From the NCBI GenBank assembly GCA_004298015.1, contig SCSE01000047.1, positions 62,001-126,000 on the forward strand: a DNA stretch of 64,000 nucleotides, in the 5' to 3' direction. The DNA is from Rhodanobacter sp. GTDB lineage: Bacteria > Pseudomonadota > Gammaproteobacteria > Xanthomonadales > Rhodanobacteraceae. The notes beneath the pieces are model-generated. The model was not told where the DNA came from and did no database searches. It worked only from the letters and a program-made list of their open reading frames with translations. Every line of letters begins with the position of its first letter. The stretch's first letter is position 1. A program made the position numbers and the translations under genes. Shown one piece after another: positions 15,559 through 25,184 of this stretch.

Positions 15559-16725
15559 ATGTCGGTGATCACCTGTATCGAGGACCTGCGGATTCTTGCC
15601 AGGCGGCGGGTGCCGCGGATGTTCTACGACTACGCCGATTCAGGCTCGTGGACCGAATCGACGTATCGCGCCAACCAGCAGGACTTTCAGCAGCTGAAGC
15701 TGCGCCAGCGCGTGGCGATGGATATCGACAACCGTTCGCTGGCCACGCAGATGATCGGCCAGCACGTGGCGATGCCGGTGGCGCTGGCCCCGGTCGGCCT
15801 GACCGGTATGCAGCATGCCGACGGTGAGATCATGGCGGCGCGGGCGGCTGAAAAGTTCGGTGTCCCGTTCATCTTGTCCACCATGAGCATCTGTTCGATC
15901 GAGGACGTTGCGGCCCACACCCAGGTCCCGTTCTGGTTCCAGTTGTATGTGATGCGCGATCGGGACTTCATCGAACGCCTGATCGACCGGGCCAAGGCGG
16001 CTGGTTGCTCGGCACTGATGCTGACCATGGATCTGCAAATCCTCGGGCAGCGCCACAAGGACCTCAAAAATGGGCTGTCCGCGCCGCCCCGGCCGACCCT
16101 GGCCAACCTGCTCAATCTGGCAACCAAGCCGCGCTGGGTGCTGGGCATGCTGGGCACCAGGCGTCGTCATTTCGGCAACATCGTCGGACACGTCAAGGGC
16201 GTGGAGAACATGGGTTCGCTGTCGGCCTGGACCAGCCAGCAGTTCGACCCGCGTCTGAACTGGAACGACGTGGCGTGGATCAAGAAGCGCTGGGGCGGCA
16301 AGCTCATCCTCAAGGGCATCATGGACGCGCAGGATGCCAGGCTGGCGGTCGACTCAGGTGCCGATGCGTTGATCGTCTCCAATCACGGTGGCCGCCAGCT
16401 CGACGGCGCAGCCAGTTCCATCGCCGCGCTGCCGGGGATCGTGGATGCGGTCGGCTCGAAGATCGAGGTCTGGATGGACGGCGGCATCCGCTCGGGACAG
16501 GATGTGTTCAAGGCGATCGCGCTGGGTGCAAAGGGAACCCTGATCGGGCGTGCCTATGTTTACGGACTGGGTGCGGGCGGCGAACAAGGTGTGTCGACCT
16601 GCCTGGAACTGATCCGCAATGAGCTGGATCTGACCATGGCATTCTGTGGCCTGACCGACATCCGGGCGGTGACCCCGGAGGTATTGCTGACGATGCCCTG
16701 GCGGGCAGGAATGGCATGCACGTGA
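15559..16725 (+). CDS. lldD: FMN-dependent L-lactate dehydrogenase
   Basis: A membrane-associated flavoenzyme of 388 residues oxidising L-lactate to pyruvate with electrons passed to quinone. It belongs to the alpha-hydroxy-acid dehydrogenase family: the base is the histidine in SNHGGRQLDG (residue 276), and arginines lie in the same segment and in DGGIRSG. GAGGAG stands eight bases before the chosen ATG; the frame extends seven codons further without support. It overlaps dld by ten bases, so the two are co-expressed. Expression should be controlled by LldR through O1 and O2. Confidence 0.92.
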   Translation: MSVITCIEDLRILARRRVPRMFYDYADSGSWTESTYRANQQDFQQLKLRQRVAMDIDNRSLATQMIGQHVAMPVALAPVGLTGMQHADGEIMAARAAEKFGVPFILSTMSICSIEDVAAHTQVPFWFQLYVMRDRDFIERLIDRAKAAGCSALMLTMDLQILGQRHKDLKNGLSAPPRPTLANLLNLATKPRWVLGMLGTRRRHFGNIVGHVKGVENMGSLSAWTSQQFDPRLNWNDVAWIKKRWGGKLILKGIMDAQDARLAVDSGADALIVSNHGGRQLDGAASSIAALPGIVDAVGSKIEVWMDGGIRSGQDVFKAIALGAKGTLIGRAYVYGLGAGGEQGVSTCLELIRNELDLTMAFCGLTDIRAVTPEVLLTMPWRAGMACT

Positions 16726-18524
16726 ATGACTCCGGCGCGTTGCCGCGGCAGCTCCCGCCGCGGGGCAGCGCTGAAGCGTTGCCCGAGGTCTTGCGGCAGA
16801 TCGTCGGACGTCGCCAGGTGCTGATCGGCGAGCGGCGCACGCGCCGTTATCGGCGGGGCTTCCGTCAGGGTGCTGGGCGAGCCCTGGCGGTGGTGCGGCC
16901 GGGAACCCTGGTCGAACTCTGGCGCGTGCTGCGGGCCTGCGTCGAGGCCGATACCATCGTGATCATGCAGGCCGCCAATACCGGACTCACCGGCGGCTCC
17001 ACGCCCGATGGAAACGACTACGATCGACCGGTGGCGATCATCAGCACGCTGCGCCTTGCCGGCGTACAGCTGATCGACGAAGGGCGCCAGGTAGTGTGCC
17101 TGCCGGGCAGCACGCTCGACCGGCTGGAGCAGCGGCTCAAGCCGCTGGGACGCGAACCGCACTCGGTCATCGGCTCGTCCTGCCTGGGCGCCTCGGTGCT
17201 GGGTGGCGTCTGCAACAATTCAGGCGGTTCGCTGGTGCAGCGAGGGCCGGCGTATACCGAGATGGCGCTGTATGCGCGCCTCGACGAGCGCGGCGAACTG
17301 CGTCTGGTCAACCATCTGGGTATTCGACTCGGCGACGACCCGGAGCAGATTCTCGACCGGCTGGAGCGCGGCGATTACACCGAGGCCGATATCGAGCATG
17401 ATGCCGGGCGCGGATCGGATCACGACTATGCCGCGCACGTGCGCAATATCGATGCCGATACGCCAGCCCGTTACAACGCCGACGTACGCTGCCTGCACGA
17501 GGCATCTGGCTGCGCCGGGCGGCTGATCGTTTTCGCCGTGCGGCTGGACACTTTTTGCGCCGACAACCGCACCCAGGTGTTCTACATCGGCAGCAACGAC
17601 CCGGCGGAGCTGGCAGCCCTGCGCCGCACGATTCTCACCGGCGCGTCGGTGCTGCCGGTTGCCGCCGAGTACATGCACCGGGATGCCTTCGACATCGCCG
17701 AGGCCTACGGCAAGGACATGTTCTTGGCGATCGAGCGGCTGGGCACCGAACGATTGCCGCGACTGTTCGCGGTCAAGGCGCGTGTCGATGCCTTCGTGGA
17801 GCGTTACCGCTGGCTTCCCACGCACCTTTCCGATCGGCTGATGCAGGCGGCGGGAAAACTGTTTCCGAATCACCTGCCGCCGCGCATGAAGCTGTGGCGT
17901 GGGCGCTTCGAGCACCACCTGTTGCTGAAGGTCGCCGAGCCCGCGATCGCGGAGACAGCCAGCCTGCTCGAATCGTTCTTCGCCAGCACCGAGGGCGATT
18001 ATTTCGTCTGCGAGCCCGCGGAGGGCAAAAAAGCCTTCCTGCATCGCTTCGTCACCGCAGGTGCCGCGATTCGCTATCGCGCGCTCCACCCACGGCAGGT
18101 GGAAGACATCGTGGCGCTCGACATCGCGCTGCGACGCAACGATACCGACTGGTTCGAGCGCTTGCCCGCTGAACTGAAACAGGCACTGGAGAAGAAGCTC
18201 TACTACGGCCACTTCCTGTGCCACGTGCTGCACCAGGACTACATCGTCCGCAAAGGGCACGACTGCGAATGGATCAAGCAGCGCATGCTGGCCTTGCTGG
18301 ACGAGCGCGGCGCGCAGTATCCGGCCGAACACAACGTGGGCCACCTGTATGCGGCAGTGCCCGTGCTGCAGCGCTTCTACCGGGAGCTCGACCCCTGCAA
18401 TACCTTCAATCCCGGTATCGGCAAGACCTCCAAATGGCGGTTCTGGGCAGGGTCAGGGAAGGCTTGCGCCGAGGCCTTGCCTGTGACGGCGGTTGAGCGG
18501 CCAGAGGCTACCCGGCCAGGGTGA
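16716..18524 (+). CDS. dld: Quinone-dependent D-lactate dehydrogenase
   Basis: A 602-residue FAD enzyme of the E. coli Dld type, oxidising D-lactate to pyruvate at the membrane. The FAD-binding domain shows ANTGLTGGSTP, IGSSCLGASVLGG and CNNSGGSLVQRGP; the C-terminal half is the Dld-specific substrate and membrane-binding part, with AEHNVGHLY near the end. Length is slightly above the ~570 residues of E. coli, through an arginine-rich N-terminus. The start overlaps the end of lldD. With LldD it allows use of both lactate isomers. Confidence 0.92.
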   Translation: MHVNDSGALPRQLPPRGSAEALPEVLRQIVGRRQVLIGERRTRRYRRGFRQGAGRALAVVRPGTLVELWRVLRACVEADTIVIMQAANTGLTGGSTPDGNDYDRPVAIISTLRLAGVQLIDEGRQVVCLPGSTLDRLEQRLKPLGREPHSVIGSSCLGASVLGGVCNNSGGSLVQRGPAYTEMALYARLDERGELRLVNHLGIRLGDDPEQILDRLERGDYTEADIEHDAGRGSDHDYAAHVRNIDADTPARYNADVRCLHEASGCAGRLIVFAVRLDTFCADNRTQVFYIGSNDPAELAALRRTILTGASVLPVAAEYMHRDAFDIAEAYGKDMFLAIERLGTERLPRLFAVKARVDAFVERYRWLPTHLSDRLMQAAGKLFPNHLPPRMKLWRGRFEHHLLLKVAEPAIAETASLLESFFASTEGDYFVCEPAEGKKAFLHRFVTAGAAIRYRALHPRQVEDIVALDIALRRNDTDWFERLPAELKQALEKKLYYGHFLCHVLHQDYIVRKGHDCEWIKQRMLALLDERGAQYPAEHNVGHLYAAVPVLQRFYRELDPCNTFNPGIGKTSKWRFWAGSGKACAEALPVTAVERPEATRPG

Positions 18525-18552
18525 CTACCGCGTCGTCGTGCGCTTTGGCCAG

Positions 18553-19935
18553 TCAGCACTCGATCACGTTCACCGCCAAGCCGCCCCGCGAGGTCTCCTT
18601 GTACTTGTCCTTCATGTCGCGACCGGTATCGCGCATCGTCTTGATCACCTTGTCCAGCGAGACGCGGTGCTTGCCGTCGCTCTTCATCGCCATGCGGCAG
18701 GCGTTGATCGCCTTCACCGAACCCATCGCGTTGCGCTCGATGCAGGGGATCTGCACCAGGCCGCCGATCGGGTCGCAGGTGAGGCCGAGGTTGTGTTCCA
18801 TGCCTATTTCAGCGGCGCACTCCACCTGCAGCATGTTGCCGCCGAGCGCTGCGACCAGCCCGCCGGCAGCCATCGAGCAGGCCACCCCGACTTCGCCCTG
18901 GCAGCCGACTTCGGCACCGGATATCGAGGCGTTCTCCTTGTACAGGATGCCGATCGCGCCGGCCGTCAGCAGAAAATCGACGATGCCATTCTGATCGGAC
19001 TTCGGGCTGAAGTGCAGGTAGTAGTGCAGCACGGCGGGCACGATGCCGGCCGCGCCGTTGGTGGGGGCGGTGACCACGCGGCCACCGGCGGCGTTTTCCT
19101 CGTTGACGGCCAGTGCGTAGAGATTGACCCAGTCGAGAATGGTCAGCGGATCACGCAGCGCCGCCTCGGGCTGGCTGCGCAGCTCGGCGGCCATCGCCGG
19201 CGCGCGGCGGGTGACCTTGAGGCCGCCGGGCAGGGTGCCGGGCGAGCGTAGGCCGCGACTGACGCAATCCTGCATCGCTTTCCAGATGGTCAGCAGGCCG
19301 GCGCGGGTCTCGGCCTCGGGACGCCATACCGACTCGTTGGCCAGCATCAGCTGGGCGATGGTCATGGCGTGCTTTTCGCATAGCGCCAGCATCTGGTTGC
19401 CGCTGGAGAACGCGTACGGCTGCGCGGTGGTGTCGGCGACGATGCGGTCCTCGGCGGCCTCCTCGTTGTTGACCACGAAGCCGCCACCGACCGAGTAGTA
19501 GTCGCGGGTGGCCAGTTCGTTGCTGTCCGCGTCATAGGCCGAAAAGCGCATGCCGTTGCTGTGGAACGGCAGCTTCTGGCGCTTGTTGAATACCAGGTCG
19601 CGTTTTTCGTCGAAGGGGATCTCACGCCGAGCGAGCAGATTCAGCCGTCCGCTGCTGCGGATGCGTTCGAGCCGTGCGGGAATCAGGTCCGGATCGACGG
19701 TGTCCGGTAGCTCGCCTTCGAGGCCCAGCAGGATCGCCTTGTCGGTGCCATGGCCGCGACCGGTCATCGCCAGCGAGCCATACAGTTCGACCCGCACCCG
19801 GGCGACGCGGTCGAATACGCCGTTCTCATCCAGCCAGCGCGTGCCGAAGCGCGCCGCGGCACGCATCGGTCCTACCGTATGTGAGGACGACGGTCCGATG
19901 CCGATCTTGAACAGGTCGAATATGCTGACGGCCAT
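18553..19935 (-). CDS. sdaA: L-serine ammonia-lyase, iron-sulfur type
   Basis: A single-chain [4Fe-4S] serine dehydratase of 460 residues that converts L-serine to pyruvate and ammonia. The beta domain begins with [13 protein letters not shown]. The alpha domain has the cluster cysteines in [18 protein letters not shown] and IPCIERN. It is convergent with dld; both yield pyruvate. The ribosome site is weak. It starts 80 bases from the divergent glutaredoxin-like gene. Confidence 0.93.
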   Translation of the reverse strand: MAVSIFDLFKIGIGPSSSHTVGPMRAAARFGTRWLDENGVFDRVARVRVELYGSLAMTGRGHGTDKAILLGLEGELPDTVDPDLIPARLERIRSSGRLNLLARREIPFDEKRDLVFNKRQKLPFHSNGMRFSAYDADSNELATRDYYSVGGGFVVNNEEAAEDRIVADTTAQPYAFSSGNQMLALCEKHAMTIAQLMLANESVWRPEAETRAGLLTIWKAMQDCVSRGLRSPGTLPGGLKVTRRAPAMAAELRSQPEAALRDPLTILDWVNLYALAVNEENAAGGRVVTAPTNGAAGIVPAVLHYYLHFSPKSDQNGIVDFLLTAGAIGILYKENASISGAEVGCQGEVGVACSMAAGGLVAALGGNMLQVECAAEIGMEHNLGLTCDPIGGLVQIPCIERNAMGSVKAINACRMAMKSDGKHRVSLDKVIKTMRDTGRDMKDKYKETSRGGLAVNVIEC

Positions 19936-20014
19936 GGCTGCGGGGCTGCTGGTGAGGGAGGTGACCGGCTATTCTACGCGGCGCCCCCTTTTTCGACAGG
20001 TCACGGGTCAGTGC

Positions 20015-20251
20015 ATGGCTGAGCTCATCCTTTACCAGCGCGATTATTGCCATCTGTGCGATCAGGCGCTGGCGGTACTGGCCGCGGCAGGCACGCCCGA
20101 TTTCGAGAGCGTGTGGGTGGACGATTCCGCCGAGCTGGAGCAGCGCTACGGCACGCGCGTGCCGGTGCTGCGCGATCGGGCCGACGGACGCGAGCTGGAC
20201 TGGCCGTTCGATGCGGCGGCCGTGCGCGCGTTTCTCGATCGCCCACTGTAG
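20015..20251 (+). CDS. Glutaredoxin-like protein
   Basis: A 78-residue thioredoxin-fold protein of the glutaredoxin 2 (DUF836) type. The redox motif is YCHLC at residues 11-15; VPVL gives the cis-proline. It should be cytosolic. The frame is open far upstream across the sdaA start, but the short form matches the family length. Its TAG stop is made from the first bases of a REP arm. Confidence 0.8.
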   Translation: MAELILYQRDYCHLCDQALAVLAAAGTPDFESVWVDDSAELEQRYGTRVPVLRDRADGRELDWPFDAAAVRAFLDRPL

Positions 20252-20270
20252 GAGCGCACCCTGTGCGCGA
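20247..20270 (+). repeat. Single REP arm
   Basis: One 24-base arm of the GTAGGAGCGCACC family, without the complementary arm. It overlaps the stop codon of the glutaredoxin-like gene. Confidence 0.85.
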
Positions 20271-20361
20271 ACGCCGGACTGTTTACAACTGACGAGTGGG
20301 CTTCGAGCTTGAGACGCATTGCGGCCATTGTCGTGCCCCTTTTGGAGTGCTGTCCGCGGTA

Positions 20362-20424
20362 TCTACTAAAGCCATAGTTGACAAGTTGGGATTCCGCCTT
20401 AGTATCTACTACAACTCTAGTAGA
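20362..20424 (+). promoter_or_regulatory. Promoter with two BlaI-type operators
   Basis: Operator 1 (20362-20381) is TCTACTA-N6-TAGTTGA and operator 2 (20405-20424) is TCTACTA-N6-TAGTAGA, a perfect 7-bp dyad. A promoter (TTGACA at 20378-20383, 16-base spacer, TAGTAT at 20400-20405) has its -35 in operator 1 and its -10 touching operator 2. Dimeric BlaI/MecI repressors bind such TACTA/TAGTA dyads, so autorepression of the downstream pair is expected. Confidence 0.7.
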
Positions 20425-20439
20425 CAAGGGGTAGAAGTC

Positions 20440-20817
20440 ATGCGGATTTCCTTTACCGATCGCGAGGCCGACGTGATGCAGGCCCTTTGGGAGCACGGTT
20501 CCTCGACCGTGGCTGAAGTGCGCGAATACCTCGCCGATCCACTGGCCTACACCACGGTGCTGACCGTTTTGCGCACGCTGGAAACCAAGGGCTATATCGG
20601 CCACGAGGAGGCCGGGCGCGGGCACCGCTTCTTCACCAAGGTCAAGCAGAGCGCGGCGCGCAAGAATGCCGTACAGCATCTGACCGACAAGCTGTTCAAG
20701 GGCTCGGCCGAGTTGTTGTTCTCCCACATGGTGTCCGAGCAGAAACTCAGCGCCGAACAGATAAGTCGCATGCGCCAGTTGCTGGCCGAACACGTCGACG
20801 GGGAGAAGCCGCAATGA
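20440..20817 (+). CDS. blaI: BlaI/MecI/CopY-family repressor
   Basis: A 125-residue winged-helix repressor. The N-terminus (FTDREADVMQALWEHG) and the recognition segment TTVLTVLRTLETKGYI are typical; the C-terminal helices serve dimerisation. In the family, cleavage by a partner M56 protease relieves repression. AAGGGG precedes the ATG at 20440; the frame is open upstream across the promoter, which is not credible. Its stop overlaps the next start in ATGA. It may control only its own operon here. Confidence 0.85.
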   Translation: MRISFTDREADVMQALWEHGSSTVAEVREYLADPLAYTTVLTVLRTLETKGYIGHEEAGRGHRFFTKVKQSAARKNAVQHLTDKLFKGSAELLFSHMVSEQKLSAEQISRMRQLLAEHVDGEKPQ

Positions 20818-22376
20818 TCGCCTGGATGGTTTACGCCACGCTGGTTGCCATGGCGCTGAGTGCAGCGGCATTGACCGCGGAACGTGCCGCCCGGGTACGT
20901 CGCCGCGCCACGCGCTGGGTCTGGCTGGCGGCGTTGGCCGGATCGCTGGCGTTACCTGCGCTGATCACCTCGGTATCGCTGCGCCTGCCGGGGATGTTGC
21001 AGTCAGGCGCCATGCCACCACCGATCGCCCTGCGCAATGCCACCTCCATTCCGATGTCAGCGCTGTTGATCAACCTGAGTGGTGCGCAGTCGTACGGGAC
21101 GCCCGACCGCGTCGCTGTGTTGATCCGCGGGGCCTGGCTCGCCGCGTCACTGCTGATGCTGTTGGCGCTGCTGGCCAGTTCCCTACTGCTGCACCGGCGC
21201 AAGCGCGGTTGGTCCGAGACTACGGTGTGCGGCGAGCACGTGCTGGTCGCGCCCGACATGGGGCCGGCGGTGGCCGGCCTGCTGCGACCGCGGATCGTGC
21301 TGCCGGCGTGGTTGCTGCAGGCGCCGGAGCGGCAGCAGCGCGCAGTGTTGGCGCACGAACGCGCGCACCTGGAGGCGGGCGATCCACGGCTGATCGCGCT
21401 GGCCGTGATGCTGCTGATGCTGATGCCATGGAACCCGCTGCTGTGGTGGCAGTGCCGCCGCCTGCGTCGCGCCGTCGAGGTCGACTGCGATGCCCGCGTG
21501 CTACGCGGTGGCGGCGACATCGGCGAGTACTGCGAAACCCTGATTCACGTGGGTCAGCGCCAGGCGTCCCGCATCCGTCTTGTGCCGGCGATGTGCGAGT
21601 CCGGCTCCTTCCTGGAGGAGAGGATCAAGCTGATGCTGATGAAACCGAAGAAATGGGCTGGCCTGTCGGCCCTGGCGCTGGTGTGTGTGTCATTGGGCAT
21701 GGCGGTGTTCGCGGCGCAGGTGACGCCGCCGGGAGGCGCCGCGCCCGGCGCGGACCGTACCGTCACGCTGACGCCCTCGGTGCTGGATCGCTATGTGGGC
21801 TTCTACCGGGTCAGCCCGATCTCGCGGGTGGCGGTGACGCGTTTCGGCAACGGCCTCACCATCGACATCAGCGGACAGATCGCCGCGCCCACGCCGTTCC
21901 ATGCCGTTCCCCTGGGGGCGGACCGGTTCGCCGTGCAGGGCAAGCCGGCCATCGCGCGTTTCACCATGGACGCGAGCGGCCAGGCGACCCGCATGGATGT
22001 GGACATGAACGGGCGCACGGTGCTGGATACGCCGCGCATCGACAAGGCGGAGGCCGACCGGATCGACGCCGCGCTGGCCGCACGCATCAAGGCGCAGAAG
22101 CCCTATCCGGGCAGTCTGAAGGCGCTGCGACTCCTGCTCAGCGACCCTGACAGCGGTGCCGGCATGAGCGCCGATCTGGCCCGCATCCGCGTCCAGCAGA
22201 AGGCCTCGCGCGAGAAGTACCTCGCTGAGCTGGGCCCGGTGCAGTCCTATACCTTCACCGGGGTCAACCGGTTCGGCAATGACGTCTACTCGGTCGTGCG
22301 CGCGCATGGTACGGAGACGGTCACGCTGGTAGTCGGCCGCGACGGTACGCTGGAAAGCGCCTTCCGACACCGCTGA
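20814..22376 (+). CDS. BlaR1-like M56 membrane metallopeptidase
   Basis: A 520-residue protein with N-terminal membrane helices (about residues 4-22, 36-55, 105-126), the gluzincin zinc motif H181-E-R-A-H185 with E222 downstream, and another helix near residues 283-305. This matches the sensor protease of BlaR1/MecR1 systems. The C-terminal ~210 residues do not contain the penicillin-binding S-x-x-K and K-T-G motifs of BlaR1. They look like a periplasmic beta-rich domain of unknown ligand. Translation is coupled to blaI. The stimulus is therefore probably not a beta-lactam, or is sensed indirectly. Confidence 0.8.
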   Translation: MIAWMVYATLVAMALSAAALTAERAARVRRRATRWVWLAALAGSLALPALITSVSLRLPGMLQSGAMPPPIALRNATSIPMSALLINLSGAQSYGTPDRVAVLIRGAWLAASLLMLLALLASSLLLHRRKRGWSETTVCGEHVLVAPDMGPAVAGLLRPRIVLPAWLLQAPERQQRAVLAHERAHLEAGDPRLIALAVMLLMLMPWNPLLWWQCRRLRRAVEVDCDARVLRGGGDIGEYCETLIHVGQRQASRIRLVPAMCESGSFLEERIKLMLMKPKKWAGLSALALVCVSLGMAVFAAQVTPPGGAAPGADRTVTLTPSVLDRYVGFYRVSPISRVAVTRFGNGLTIDISGQIAAPTPFHAVPLGADRFAVQGKPAIARFTMDASGQATRMDVDMNGRTVLDTPRIDKAEADRIDAALAARIKAQKPYPGSLKALRLLLSDPDSGAGMSADLARIRVQQKASREKYLAELGPVQSYTFTGVNRFGNDVYSVVRAHGTETVTLVVGRDGTLESAFRHR

Positions 22377-22522
22377 CTCACCGTCCTCGCCGGTCGTCCC
22401 GGGTGTCCCCCACGCCCGTGCCCTGACCGACCCGTCATCCGCTCCATTCCAACGGTGGCCGTCCCCGCACGGCCGCAAGCGGCCCCTGTGCCCGGCGATT
22501 CCCCCACACCAGGAGTGATGCC

Positions 22523-23083
22523 ATGAAAATACGTACCGCACTGCGTCGTGCCACGTTTGGCCTGGCTGTCTGTTTGACCGCCACGGCGTGCCCGGCGTCG
22601 CCGCCTTCGTCGCAGCGTGTTGCCGAGGGTTCGTGGCTGAGCCGAACCCTCGTTGCCCGGGAAGCGGCCCTGAGCCGCGCCTACAACACCTGCCACCTGC
22701 ATGCGCTGCGCGCCAGCTTGTTTGCCGGCACCACCATCGAAACGCCCGACGGTCGGCGCATCGATCCGATGATCGAGGCACGCGACCGCATCTGCGGCCA
22801 TCTGCATCGGCAAGTGATGCCTGGCAGCCTGTCGGTGCGTGCGGTGGGCGACGACAGCGCACTGGTCACCGGTATGCAGCGTTTTTGCGCCATCGGTGCC
22901 AGCCCTTGCGCGGAGCAAGGCTCGGGATTTGCGCAGCTATGGTCGATGGACCGAGGTCACTGGCGGCTGGGCTGGATGCGCCGTTTCGCCGATCCAGCGG
23001 AAGCCCTGGGGCAGCGCGGCATGGCGTGGCGGCTTCGCACGTCCCGGACGGCAAAGGGTGCGAACGGCAAAGCAACGCAATAG
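22523..23083 (+). CDS. Exported protein of unknown function
   Basis: A 186-residue protein with a signal sequence; a cysteine after LTATA could be a lipidation site, though the lipobox is poor. The mature part (residues 40-160) has an NTF2/DUF4440-like look, with conserved-looking cysteines at CHLH, ICGH, FCAIG and PCAEQ that might form disulfides. AGGAG stands seven bases before the ATG. It follows the blaR1-like gene by 146 bases on the same strand and may belong to the same response. Confidence 0.65.
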   Translation: MKIRTALRRATFGLAVCLTATACPASPPSSQRVAEGSWLSRTLVAREAALSRAYNTCHLHALRASLFAGTTIETPDGRRIDPMIEARDRICGHLHRQVMPGSLSVRAVGDDSALVTGMQRFCAIGASPCAEQGSGFAQLWSMDRGHWRLGWMRRFADPAEALGQRGMAWRLRTSRTAKGANGKATQ

Positions 23084-23256
23084 GACATTGAGGAGCGGGA
23101 CGACATCCACGATGCTGGCGGGCAGGCGCGGAGGGGTGATCCTGACTGTGCGGGTGCCACGATCGAGTTGGGTTTTCGTCCCGGTCTCGCATCTGGCGGG
23201 AGCCTTGTTCCCGCTGCATTTGCCGGCAAGCCGAGTTGGTCGGTCGAGCACTTCGC

Positions 23257-24624
23257 TCAGGTACTCCGCGTCCGTAACCTTTTCAGGATTTCCTCGCGAG
23301 CTTCGCGCAGGATCGAGTCGCGGTCGAGGCTGGCGACAATGTCGGCGACGGCGCGCTTGGCACCGGCTTCCCCCCAGGATTTGCCGGCGATCAGATACTG
23401 CTCGGCGGCACGGCCGATCAATACCGTGGCGTACCAGCCGAGCGCGCCCTGGGCGGCGGCGGTAACCACCACCGACAGTCCGGCGCTGAGGCCCTTGAGT
23501 GCCGAGGCGACCAGTTGCACGCCCCAGATGGCACCCATCAACGCGGCCAATTGTGCCGAGATCACCGCCACCAGCCGTCCGGATTCGGTACGCGTCAGCG
23601 GCAACCCGTAAACACGCGACAATTGCACCACCATCGCCGCATCGAGGCCGGCGGCCGCCAGCAGGTCGGCGACCGGTATCGGATTGAGCGCCACTGCCAC
23701 GCCCTTGGCGATGCAGTAGTGGCGGATCAGCCTGGCCGCCAGTACGCGACGGGTTTCGGCGATGCGGGTACTGACCTGATCGGTGAGCCGGCCCGCGTGC
23801 AGGCCAGCATTGATCGCGGACAAGGTCTTGCCCTCCTGCGCCGCGATCGCCAGTAGCCGTTCGCGCAGCCCCGCGACATCGATGGCAGGTGCCTGCCGGT
23901 GGATTCGCTCGTGTCCCTCGGCGTCGACTTCCACCACCTGACGCTCGGCCGGCCGGGCGGCGACGGCGATCACATCGTCCGCATGCACCGTGCCGGCCAC
24001 GCGCAGCCGCAGATGGGTGAGCAGACTGCCCTTTTCATCGGCGCCGTAGCGGTCGGATTTGTTCAATGCCAAAAGCACCGGGCGCTGGGTGGCGGCGAGG
24101 GTTTTCAGCGCGTCGAGTTCCTCGCGGGTGAGATCGCCGTCACAGACGAACACCACCAGATCACTGACCTCGGCCACCTCGAAGGCGAGTCGCTCGCGTG
24201 CTTCGCCGTCGAGTTCGTTGATGCCCGGGGTGTCGATCAGCACCAGTCCATCGTGGCGGGCTTCGTCGAGCGTGGCGTGTTCGGCGGTCGTGGTGGTGCC
24301 GTGCAGTACGCCGACGCTGAACGCGTCACGGCCGAGCAGGGCGTTGCCCAGCGCGGACTTGCCGGTGGACACGCGACCGAATACCGCAACATGCAGCTCG
24401 CCGCGCTCGAGCTTGTCGAGCATCTGCTGGATACGTTCGAAGTCGGCCGCCAGCTCGTGGCGAATCGACGCCGGAATGCCCGGATCATCCAGCAGGTTGC
24501 GCAGGCTTTCCGCCACCCGGCCAGCCCCGGCGTCAGGATCACGCGGCGGTGGCGTGACGACGGCACCGCCGGGATCGCGCGCAAGCCAGCCCTTCAGGCG
24601 TCGCCAGAGCGTATCGTCAGGCAC
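23257..24624 (-). CDS. Dynamin-like/DUF697 GTPase 1
   Basis: A 455-residue GTPase. The P-loop is GRVSTGKS (83-90), switch II is DTPG (131-134) and the base-recognition motif is NKSD (188-191). The C-terminal half (about residues 300-430) is hydrophobic and alanine-rich, as in DUF697 membrane-associating domains. Its function is unknown; relatives are YcjF/Era-like membrane GTPases. It is the last gene of a tightly packed minus-strand set (YceI, cytochrome b561, YceI, GTPase), 11 bases after the YceI gene. A second GTPase of the same architecture heads the cluster. Confidence 0.8.
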   Translation of the reverse strand: MPDDTLWRRLKGWLARDPGGAVVTPPPRDPDAGAGRVAESLRNLLDDPGIPASIRHELAADFERIQQMLDKLERGELHVAVFGRVSTGKSALGNALLGRDAFSVGVLHGTTTTAEHATLDEARHDGLVLIDTPGINELDGEARERLAFEVAEVSDLVVFVCDGDLTREELDALKTLAATQRPVLLALNKSDRYGADEKGSLLTHLRLRVAGTVHADDVIAVAARPAERQVVEVDAEGHERIHRQAPAIDVAGLRERLLAIAAQEGKTLSAINAGLHAGRLTDQVSTRIAETRRVLAARLIRHYCIAKGVAVALNPIPVADLLAAAGLDAAMVVQLSRVYGLPLTRTESGRLVAVISAQLAALMGAIWGVQLVASALKGLSAGLSVVVTAAAQGALGWYATVLIGRAAEQYLIAGKSWGEAGAKRAVADIVASLDRDSILREAREEILKRLRTRST

Positions 24625-24635
24625 CCGGGATCCGC

Positions 24636-25184
24636 TTATTTCCGCACCAGCTGCAGGTGCGCCGTGATCTTCACGACCGCACCGATCACCGAGGTATCCG
24701 CGTAGTCGCCGCTGCCGACGCCGAAGTCGAGGCGCCTGACCTTGCCGGCCACGTCCAGCGTGGCGCTGGAGCCTTGCGACTTGAACAGCACGCCGAGGCT
24801 GACCGGCCGGGTGATGCCCCGAAGGGTCAGCAGGCCTTCGGCGATCACCTGGTTGCCGTCACGATGGAAGCCGGTGGTGACGAAGTGGGCGGTCGGAAAC
24901 CTGGCCACATCGAAAAAGGAGGTGCCGGGCAGCGCACTGTCCTGATCGTGGTCGCCGGTGTGGGCACTGGCCAGGGTGACGGTTACATCGAATCGGGAAT
25001 CGGCGAGCTTGGCCGGGTCATAGCTGATCGCCGCCGTCCACTGGTCGAAACGGCCATGGAAGTCGGCGCCCTGGTAGGTGCCGGTAAAGCGGAGCTGGCT
25101 GAGTTTGGGGCGCACCGTGTAGTCGGTGGCGGCGGCCGTGCATGGGAGGACCAGCGCGAGCAGCAGGATGGCGAGGTATTTCAT
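24636..25184 (-). CDS. YceI-family periplasmic protein 1
   Basis: A 182-residue protein with a signal peptide (cut near ATA-TDY) and a YceI lipocalin-like barrel: FDVTVTLAS, FPTAHFVTTGF and LTLRGITRPVSL are the family hallmarks. YceI proteins bind isoprenoid quinone-like ligands. Its start overlaps the end of the cytochrome b561 gene by four bases, so the two are translated together. Confidence 0.88.
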   Translation of the reverse strand: MKYLAILLLALVLPCTAAATDYTVRPKLSQLRFTGTYQGADFHGRFDQWTAAISYDPAKLADSRFDVTVTLASAHTGDHDQDSALPGTSFFDVARFPTAHFVTTGFHRDGNQVIAEGLLTLRGITRPVSLGVLFKSQGSSATLDVAGKVRRLDFGVGSGDYADTSVIGAVVKITAHLQLVRK

